Assembly (NCBI GenBank): GCA_948144175.1
Contig: CANXME010002568.1
Span: forward strand, 1,046,001 to 1,110,000
Direction of reading: 5' to 3'
DNA length: 64,000 nt
Source: Closterium sp. NIES-65
Lineage: Eukaryota; Streptophyta; Zygnematophyceae; Desmidiales; Closteriaceae
A program made the position numbers and the translations under genes. Below are positions 51,864 through 62,300 of this stretch, piece by piece. How positions within the stretch are numbered: the first letter of the stretch is position 1; the number at the start of each line of letters is the position of its first letter. Below the pieces are notes generated by a model. It searched no databases and was not told where the DNA came from. It was given only the letters and a program-made list of their open reading frames with translations.

Positions 51864-53185
51864 GCCCTCCATCAATTTCCAGCGTATTAGTATAGTCTCT
51901 TTGTTATCTAAAGCGCTCGTAAGACGTTGAAGCCACTTGAGATGGTTAAAAGCGCTTTTAGGACGTGACGTAGGGCCCTCGTGCAATGAGACGCGGGGGT
52001 GGTGATTCGAGGCGTCTCAGCAAGCAACCTCTGTGCTTGTCCGCCTAATGCGCTACTGCAGCTAGAGTAGGCATTCACGCGTCAGAAATGGAGCTCCGTC
52101 TCCGTAACTAGCGGCGCCTAGGTAGCGGCACAACCGCTCTCTAGAACTAAAAGCGGCACAACCACAATGAAAGGCAGCCCAGCAACCACCACGTTGGCGC
52201 TCAAGCCATGCTATACGGCAACAGAACACCACCCAAAAGAGGAACTTTAGTCATAACAGAGTGAGACACTACAAGACAGTTAATTATTCGGTGGCGGGTG
52301 ACGGTGAAAAACGGAGGGGAAGACCAGGAGGCTGAGGCGAGGACGAAAGGCCCGGTGTATATCGCACACCACACATTCGTGCTGTATCACTAACCTACCT
52401 AACCACTCTAAATAATAAATTGACCGCTGTATATAAAACTTCGAGCCGCACTCAGACGAACGTGTTGAACACGTTCTCAAGGGTCAGGTGCAAAGTTTGA
52501 ACGTACACATGATGCCCAGCCACTGCACGCGAATTTGCCCTGCACCGGATGGAAACGCTGCACCCGAGGTCTTTTCCCCAGCCTGTTGCACCCACGATAC
52601 AAGCGCGTCGCGTGGTTATGGACCAATAATAACGAACAGACTGAAATCAAACTGAAGAGACCGAAGTCAAATTGTCAACGAATAAGGTTACAGATCCTTA
52701 ATATAAGCACCTCCGAATCCTTTTTAGATAGCTGCGAAATGACGAAACTTATGCGAAATGCTCGATACAGCTTATACGCCCTCTTCACAAGGCAACCGGG
52801 AGGGGCTCAAACAGGCATCAATTGTAGGTGCCCCTTTTGCCTGCCATGGAGTTGCTGGTTTATCGCGATTCGCAAACGGTGTCCCGATCGGCCAAATTTG
52901 TCGTGTAGGTGTCTTATTTATCAACATAAATAACGCTTTTTCACCGTGTTAAACCGTCCTGGAACACGAAGCATGAACTGTAATTGTGCAAGTAGACGTC
53001 AAGGTCTGGAACGAAGAACCACAGTCAGACAAGCTGAGTTTGTTCATATTCCATACTAAATAGCCCAGCATGCATATTAACATTTGAAACATTTTTATAC
53101 TCAGTACAGCAATCAAACTTAACCAGCAAATCCCATATTTTATGAGAGCTAAGGTCATACACAAAACAGAACATACACTGCATTT
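51864..53185. other. Intergenic region between genes A and B
   Basis: About 1.3 kb of ordinary-composition DNA between the assumed start of A and the duplicated end of B. It holds no recognisable gene; the open frame 52535-52933 has no family motif and no counterpart elsewhere. A decayed GAGGCGTCTC palindrome lies at about 52008-52018. The promoter of gene A should be here or in the first 60 bases of the gene, but no clear TATA box is seen. Confidence 0.5.
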
Positions 53186-53250
53186 TTACTTGTAACCGGC
53201 ACCGCTTTTGCCTGCACATGAGCTGCTGCTATAAGGTTGCTCCGAGCCAA
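53186..53250 (-). repeat. Duplicate of the last coding segment of gene B, with own stop
   Basis: The minus strand reads GSEQPYSSSSCAGKSGAGYK and a TAA at 53186-53188. The first nine residues repeat the end of gene B exon 12 and the last seven match the C-terminus of gene A. It lies about 55 bp downstream of the gene B stop and is not translated by the predicted transcript. Confidence 0.8.
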
Positions 53251-53303
53251 TAGGGCCCTAGATACCGGCAGCCCTATCTTTACATGGCAGCAAACGAGAG
53301 CAA

Positions 53304-56300
53304 TTACTTGTAGCTTTCGTCCGCGTATGCGCTGCTGCTATAAGGTTGCTCCGAGCCTACATGTGAGTTGGTCGAGCCTTCTGTAAAGCTGGGTTCGTTC
53401 CCTTGTGTATGGTCCTCACCCTCACCCCCTGCAGGGTATGCAACTGGAACAGCTGAAGCCTTGTAGAGCCTGGCATGCAGACGACAATAAAGGGGATGGG
53501 AATGGGTGGGAGGCATGAAGCTATAGTGACAGAGGTAGTATGTGTCTTTATGCATGTCCCATGGATTTCTGTTCAGGTACCGTGTGTATGATGTGCAGTG
53601 GAATAGCTATTTAGGAGCTGGAAATACATGAAGGGCTTATTACTCCTGCACTCACTATCCCAACTCTTCCCCCATCCCCCCACCCCATCCCCCCTCCCCC
53701 CATACCCCCACCCCATCTCCCTAATCCCATCCCCCTAACCCCATCCCCCACCGCTCCCTATCACCTCACCACTGTCCCTTGTTTTCCACACCCTACCCAA
53801 CACCCGTGCACTCCACACCCTGTCATCCCCAATATCAGGCAATATAGAACTTGCAGGGGTAGGGACGATAATTGAGGCATCTCAAAAGACTCTCCCAGAC
53901 CCCATCCTCCACCCATGCCCTCCATACCCTGACCATCATCCCCAACCCTTTCCCAGGAAACTCCCAAGTCTTACCCCTCGGCTTCGTCGTCGCCGAGCCT
54001 GTGGCCGATCCTGACGGCTCGGAAGACGTAGATAGGCATGGAGAGGGCCTGCATCATGCAGGCGATGGTGATGACCAGGAAGCCAATCCACAGCATCTGG
54101 AAATCCGTTACCATCGCCTGAACCTCGCCCAATGCAAACTGCCCAATGAGAGAGATGAGAGAGAGGAGGGAGGAGGGAGGAGGGAGAGTATGAAGGTGAG
54201 TGAACAGAAGCATATCCATTCATCCATGCGTTTGAGATGACCAGGAAGCCAATCCAGAGCATCTGGAAATGCGTCACCATCGCCTGAACCTCGCCCAATG
54301 CAAAAAGCAAGGCTGCAAGACCACAGCCGTACCTGGGAGATTCCAGAGACATAGGAGCAGTTGGTGAGAAAGAGGACGTTGGGGATGGTGGATGTTTTCT
54401 CGCACACGCGTTCAGAGCCCACGCACGGGAGCATGGGAGCATGGGAGCATGGGAGCATGGGAGCATGGGAGCATGGGAGCATGGGAGCATGGGAGCATGG
54501 GAGCATGGGAGCATGGGAGCATGGGAGCATGGGAGCATGGGAGCATGGGAGTGGGCCTGGCCTTACCAGGGCGATTTCAGAGACATAGGAGCAGTTGGCG
54601 AGAAAGAGGACGTTAGGAATGGTGGATGTTTTCTCGCACACGAGCCTCTAAAACACTCACACGGAAGCAAGGGGGAAGCTATACCTGGGCTATCTCGGCG
54701 ACAGAAGAGTGTTTTGAGACGTCTCAAAACAAGCAAGGGGGAAGCTATACCTGGGCTATCTCAGCGACAGAAGAGTGTTTTGAGACGTCTCAAAACAAGC
54801 AAGGGGGAAGCTATACCTGGGCTATCTCGGCGACGTAGGAGCAGTTGGCGAGAAAGAGGACGTTGGGGATGGTGGACTCGAGCAGAGAGAGCGTTGTGGC
54901 AGCAGCAGTGAGGTCGTTCTTTACCGCATCCGGCACAATCTCGCTGCTGTTGACCGTTCTTGCCAGTGCCTGGGGGGAGGGGCACGGGGAGAGGGGCACG
55001 GGAGAGGGGCATGGGGGAAGGGGCATGGGGGGGAGGGGTATGGGGGGAGGGGCATGGGGGGAGGGGCATGGGGTGAAGGGCACGGGGTGAGGGGCATGGG
55101 GGGAGGGGCATGGGGGGAGGGGCATGAGGGAAGGGGCACGGGGGGGAGGGGCACGGGGGGGAGGAGCACGGGGGAAGGTTTGCTACGACGAGACGAGGAT
55201 GAGGATGCTGGGGGTGGGGATGAGGATGCTGGGGGTGGGGATGAGGATGCTGGGGGTGGGGATGAGGATGCTGGGGGTGGGGATGAGGATGCTGGGGGTG
55301 GGGATGAGGAGCTGGGGGGGATGAGGATGCTGGGGGTGGAGATGAGGATGCTGGGGGTGGGGATGAGGATGCTGGGGGTGGGGATGAGGATGCTGGGGGT
55401 GGAGATGAGGATGCTGGGGGTGGAGATGAGGATGCTGGGGGTGATACCGCTCGACCGCTGCTGATACCTTTCTCGCCTCTAAGCACGCTTTCTACCAGCG
55501 GCTACGAAGTCGGGCTTACCCCTCTGATTTCCTTCTACCCATCTTCAGGAGCATTTTCTTTCGTCAACGACCTCTCCTTCTGGAGCAGACTGCTGCCCGC
55601 CACGCACACAAACTTGAAACTCCCCCCGAACGCGGCCCCCTAGTCTTGAAGACACTGTTCACACCTTTGACCGGTCGTCTCAGGCTGGGGGTGCTTTTGA
55701 GGCGCCTCAAAAGTCGTCTCCTGTCTCGCGGTTTTTATGTGGGGAGAATTATAATTGCATGGAAGTGTGCGCGTAACCTTCAGCGGTTACTTGTAAGGGC
55801 GCGGTTACCAAAGTCACTCGCCAATGTTGTCGAAGAAGTTCCCGAAGGCTGACTTGGCACCTTGAATTTGTTTCATTGCCTAGTTGGCGAACCCCTTTCC
55901 TAGTTGGATTCTGGGTAGTCGGGTTTCTTGTATGTAGATCTCGAGGGTAATCTAGCTACTTTAGCTGCTACCAGACTCTCTGTTTCTGAGTTCCGGATTG
56001 TGCTGTACTGATGAAGGCGTGATTGGGTTCGCCCATCCGCCGAAACTAGTTTACGCAAGGAGGCTTTTCGGAAGCTAAGGGTTTTTCAGATCTGCGTTTT
56101 TTTTTTTTCACCAGTTTTCACTGTTTGTTCCTTTGCTTAAGCGTCCTCTCTGCTACTGCAGCCCTTCGAAACATGAGTCAGGGTGACCCCTGGGATACCG
56201 GATTTACCACGTGAAAAAAACAGTGTTTTGAGATGTCTCAACAGTCGCTACTCACATCCACGAAACTCGGGAAGGTGATGGTCTTGGTGGTGCTGTCATC

Positions 56301-59300
56301 GCAGTAGCTCGCAATGTTTGAGGCACCTCAAACACGTTACATCACAGACGCTACATGAGCAAACACACACTACTCACATCCACCAAACTCGGGAAGGTGA
56401 TGGTCTTGGTGGTGCTGTCAGCGCAGTAGCTCGCATTGCGTGTGTAGTCTGGAGGCGGGCCGTACGGCACACAGAGGCCGCCCGGAACACCAAGGAGGTC
56501 AAACAGCTGTGGTGGGGGGGAAAGGGGGGAGAGAGGGGAAGCAGGGGGGGCATTGACAGGGCGGCGGGCCGTACGGCACACAGAGGCAGGGGAGCAGGGA
56601 AAGAAAGGGGAGTTGGGGGGGGAGAGGGAGAAGGGAGGACAGGGAGAGAGAGGAGGGGGGTGGGGGAGGGGGGGGGGCACTTCAGAGCCTCTTGAGGAGC
56701 TTCAAAAAGGAGGACGGGAGAAATGGGGACTCTTGAGCGACTCTTGAGCGACTCTTGAGGAAATCTTGAGCGACGGTGTAGCGGACTGTTTTTGAGTTTT
56801 GAAACGTCTCAGAAGGATTTTGAGGCGCCTCAGAAGCTTCAAAAAGGAGGACGGGAGAAAGGGCGCCTCTCGAGCAGCTCTCGAGCGGCTCTTGAGTGAC
56901 GGTGTAGCGGCTGATTTAGCACTGCACTCACCTTAGGAGCGTTGGTGGTGACAGACGTGTTGGCGACGGTGAGCGCGGTGGCAGCAGTGTAGCGCGCGTA
57001 GCGAGTGGTATTGGCAATCTGGTCGCTGGGGATGCAGTGCAGGTACTTGTCCATGGCGCTGACCATGGTGGGGGACTGCTGCACCTCTTCCAGCGCCACG
57101 TTGGTATCACCATTCACCCTGGGGTTGAAGGGAGGGAGTGGAGATGAGTGGAAGAGCGGCCTAGAGGCTACACCATGCTGGCGATGCAGTGCAGGTATTG
57201 GTCCATGGCGCTGACCGATGGTGGGTGGGGGACTGCTGCACCTGCTCCAATGCCACGTTGGTGTCTCCATTCACCCTGGAGAGGTTGGTGATTGTGAGGT
57301 TGGGGATTGGGGATTGGGTTTTGAGGTTAATCCGTGATACATGCAACAATATATGTCAACCCCCAAAGAATAAAGAGAACATGATGCCCAAGAATTTGGT
57401 AGTACAGGCTTGAAAATCGTGGGGCTCACAAGAATGTGTGTACATATGATATTTTAGAGGTTTACGGAAAATAAAGGCAAATGGATATGGTGTGATGAAG
57501 GGCTTAACAAAGTGAATCAACAAAGGCATACAGGCGAACCGTATATGACACTTACAGATATGCAATAATTAAACCGGCTGTAGTGCACCAAGTAAAGAAG
57601 ACCACCACCCATATTATAGTGACGATGCTGTTAATGGGGATTGGAAGAACAAGGATTCTGGGCATGATGAGTGTGGAGACAATTGCGAGAAAATGGAGAG
57701 TTTAGGGAGTACACTTAGTCTTAGATATAAAAGAGCTGGACTTAAAAAACCAGACATTTTTCCACATCATTCAAAGCACTGGCAAAGCAAATTCAATTAG
57801 CTGATCATATGACAAAAACGCATTCACAACATGAGTGCGCGAAATCGGACACAATAAATATGGTGACATATCTGTTGTACTAGGCTTTCTAGCACGTATG
57901 CAATGGCCCATCGGACGCAACGCAAAGTAAAGAACGCATTGAAGGGTTTTTGAACACTCACACATTGGATGCGACGAACACTCACACATTGGATGCGACG
58001 GCCCATTTGAGAAGAGAAAACACTGGCAGGGAAAAGAGGGGATGTTAGACAAGGTGAAAGTGGGAGGTTGATGGGAGGAAGGCATAGGGGTGGGAAGCAG
58101 GGAGGGGAGAGGGGGGGAGCGTTGAGTGGGTGAAGGAAATGGCGGTGATTCGGGCGTTGAGTTGGGGAAGGAAATGGCGGTGATTCGAGCGTTGAGTGGG
58201 GGAAGGAAATGGCGGTGATTCGAGCGTTGAATGGGGGAAGGAAATGGCGGGGGCTGTGGAGATTACTAATTCGTAACTGTGCGATTCAGAGATTTGAAAT
58301 TCCTCTAGGCTCAAAAGGACTGCTGCTGTGACGGCAAGGATTATGAAGCAGTGGCGAGGGAAACAGTGTCACGGAGCAACGGAGCAGTTATGGTTTGATT
58401 GTGATTGCAACGGCAGTTATTTCGAATTGCGTATGATACGAAGCAGATGGGGGGATGCAGGAAGAGAGGAGGGAAGGAAGAGATGAGATGAGAGGTAAGA
58501 GAAGAGGAGGGAGGAAAGTGAAGGGAGAAAAGTTAGGGGGCAGAGAAGGAAGGGGGCAGAGAAGAGAGGAGCAAGGGAGGGAGGGAGGGAGGGAGGGAGG
58601 GAGGGAGGGAGGGAGGGAGGGAGGGAGGGAGGGAGGGAGGGAAAGTGGGAGGGAGGGAGGGAGGGTGCAAGGGAGAGAGGTAGGGAGAGAGGGAGGGATG
58701 GAGGGAGGGAGGAAGGGAGGGAGGGAGGCAGGGACGCACAGAGGGCTAAGATGCAGAGAGCGGTGATGATACAGCCTAAGATGGAGAATGTCAGCGTGCT
58801 GAAGGAAGGAGGGAGGGGAGTGGGGAAGAGCAGGGAGGGATGTGACCAGGGAGGGCAGAACACATGCATGGGAGAACACATGCATGGGAGAACACATGCA
58901 TGGGAGAACACATGCATGGGAGAACACATGCATGGGAGAACACATGCATGGGAGAACACATGCATGGGAGAACACATGCATGGGAGAACACATGCATGGG
59001 AGAACGAAAAGAGGGGTGAAGATGGAGAAGGTTAGTGTGCTGACGGAAGGAGGGAGGGGAGTGGGGAAGAGCAGGAAGGGCTTTTGAGACATCTCAACAG
59101 ACACAAAGAGCGGTGAGTGATGATGCAGCCTGGGATGGAGAAGGTGAGCGTGCTGACGGAAAGAGGGGAGGAGGAGGGGGGTGGGGGGCATGGAAAGGGC
59201 GTGGAAGAGGCAGTCTCAGAGGGCGTGGAAGAGGCAGTCTTAGTGTGCTTTAAGAGGGTTGGGCAGGAGGGAAGCGAAGAGGCGAGGAATGTTTTTTTTG

Positions 59301-62300
59301 GCGCGATAAAACTCATCTCGTCTAATGCGATTTACACATAACCGTGCAGAACCATGCATGACCGTGCATGACCGTGCATGACCGTGCATGACCGTGCATG
59401 ACCGTGCATGACCGTGCATGACCGTGCATGACCGTGCATGACCGTGCATGACCATGCATGACCATGCATGACCGTGCATGACCGTGCATGACCGTGCATG
59501 ACCGTGCATGACCGTGCATGACCGTGCATGACCGTGCATGACCGTGCATGACCGTGCATGACCGTGCATGACCATGCATGACCGTGCATGACCGTGCATG
59601 ACCGTGCAGAAGCAGAGCCCATCATGCAGAAGGTCATGGAGGTCGTACTCACAGTACAACCGCTGCACTGCACAGCACTGCACCACACCACACCGCACCC
59701 CACATCACCACACCCCATCGCACAGCACAGCACCGCACCGCACTGCACTCACACGGCGCGCAACGCGTCGTTGATGATGACGATGCCATCCGGATCCGCC
59801 GTCTTGGCCTGCAAGTCGTACTCACAGTTCACAGCTGCCGCACTGCACCGCACCCCACACACACCCACTGCATTGGACGGCACCGCACCGCACAGCACTG
59901 AACAGCACCGCACCACACCGCACTGCACTCATCGTACCACATTGCACACCACACACAACCGCGTCGCACCCCACTGCACCACACTGCACTCACACTACTC
60001 GCAGCGCGTCATTGATGATGACGATGCCATCCGCCGTCTTGGCCTCCAGCTCGGTGGCCGTCTGATTGGCCACCCTTGCTTTGCTCTGTATGTCCGCCTT
60101 CTTAGCAGCTGTAAGGAGGGAGAAAGGAGCGAGAAAGGGGTGAGAAAGGAGGGAGAACGAAGGGAGAAAGGAGGAGAAAGGAATGAGAAAGGAGTGATAA
60201 AGGGCTGAGAAAGGAGTGAGAAAGGAGTGAGAAAGGAGTGAGAAAGGAGTGAGAAAGGGGTGAGAAAGGAGTGAGAAAGGAGTGAGAAAGGAGTGAGAAA
60301 GGAGTGAGAAAGGAGTGAGAAAGGAGGGAGAATTGGGGGACGGCCAGGCACTGTCTTGGCCTGCAGCCCCGTGGCTGTCTCGGTTTGTCACTTTTGACTT
60401 GCTCGAAGTGTCCGCCTTCTTAGTGGGGAGGGAGGGAGCGGGAGGGGGGAAATCAACGGTCCCCGTGAGGAGATCCATATAACCATGTGCACCCGGTGCA
60501 ATACTTGTATAATATGCATGCAGCATGTATGTATGTATATGTACATCTATATAAATATATATTTGGTTCTTTCTTAACAAATTAAAGAGTTGCTCTACAA
60601 AGAGCATGCCGTACAAACATTCAGACAAACAAACACACACAAGCGAGAGAATCAAACACATGAGGGACGACGGTGCTGGCGATGTTGATGGAGGTGCTGG
60701 TCTCGACGATGTGGGTCAGGTTAAAGACGACTACAACGGTGTGTGTGATCAATTCCCTCTGTGACAAAAGCCTGTCACCTTGTGCACTGGTTGCTACAAG
60801 GAACCTAGAAAGCACGCACGTGGGACAACGGTGTTGGCGATGTTGATGGAGGCGCTGGTCTCAACGATGCGGGAGAGGTTGAAGACGACGCTGGCCGTGA
60901 AGTCAACCGTCTCGGTGATAAAGTCCGTCACCTTGTGCACTCGGTTCCTCAGCTGCACGCCCCCTGCGATCATCACAGAGAATCCGACCCTGGGGGATTA
61001 GGGAGTGCGAAGGGAGGCGGACGGAGGGGAAAGGGATGGGGAAGGGAGGTGAAAGGGAAGGGGAAAGGGATGGGGAAGGGAGGTGAAAGGGAAGGGGAAA
61101 GGGATGGGGAAGGGAGGTGAAAGGGAAGGGGAAAGGGATGGGGAAGGGAGGTGAAAGGGAAGGGGAAAGGGATGGGGAAGGGAGGTGAAAGGGAAGGGGA
61201 AGGGAGGGGGAAGGGAGGGGGAATGGAAGCAAAAGGGAGAAAGGGAGAAGTCAACGGTTTTAGTGATAAAGCCCGTCACCTTGTGCACTCGGTTCCTCAG
61301 CTGCACGCCTCCTGCCAGCATCACGGAGAATCCCACCTTAGTGGGTCAAAGAAAGGCGGGGAGAGGGAGGGGGGAGGTAGGGGGGAAGGGTGGGGGAACA
61401 GAAGGAAAAGGGAGAAAGGGTGAAGTTTCTGCGATATAGTCCGTGACCTTGTGCACTCGGTTCCTCAGATGCACACCCCCTGCTAGCATCGCAGAGAATG
61501 CGCTAGGGGAGCAAGGAAGGGGGCGGGGAGGGAGGGGGAAGAGGGGATTGTTGCAGAAAGGAGTCGTGGACAGGAAGAAAGAGACCAAAACAGAGAGAGC
61601 GCCAGCGATGCAATAACAAGAGAGGAAAACAGAGGAAAACTGTTGCAATAACAAGAGAGGGAAACAGAGGGAAACTGTTGCAATAACAAGAGAGGGAAAC
61701 AGAGGAAAACTGTTGAAATAACAAGAGAGGGAAACAGAGGAAAACTGTTGCAATAACAAGAGAGGAAACCACAGATACCTCTGTTGAAATCACTTTCGTG
61801 AATTTTCAGAACTGATTTCCAACATAGAAAACAAAGCTACCTCCACACCACAGTGCTTTGAGACGCCTCAGAACGAAGCGAGGAAAACCATCCTTGTTCC
61901 CTCTCACACCGTTGCTCACTTCGAAGTCTGGCTCAGAAGAAGTCACCCTGACGGAACTCACTCACAGCACGGCGACAATCCCCAGGCGAACTAGAAAAAA
62001 ATCGAGAGGGACGTAGAGAGAGAATCTTTTTTGAGTCGACTCAAAACTAGAGCGACGTAGAGAGAGAATCTTTTCCCGTTACAAGCGTTTTCGACTCACA
62101 GCACGGCGACAATCCCGAGGAGCATGAAGCCGAGCGGCACCCAGAGGTCCTTGTTGGTGTACTTGGCGTATGCAGGGTCCCTCATTTCGGTCCACTTGTC
62201 GCGACAACACAGGCAGGTGAGCAGGGAAAATCCGAGAATCCCGAGGCCCAGGATGAGCCAGAGTAGGCCGAGCAGCGGCGCATATATTACTGACCACATG

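Noticed and set aside
52535-52933. 132-codon open frame between genes A and B
   Set aside because: No recognisable motif, no splice context and no homolog in the window; expected by chance in 1.4 kb.
59240-59748. His/Met/Ser-rich open frames (HGHARSCTVM repeats)
   Set aside because: Product of the 10-bp minisatellite in all three frames.
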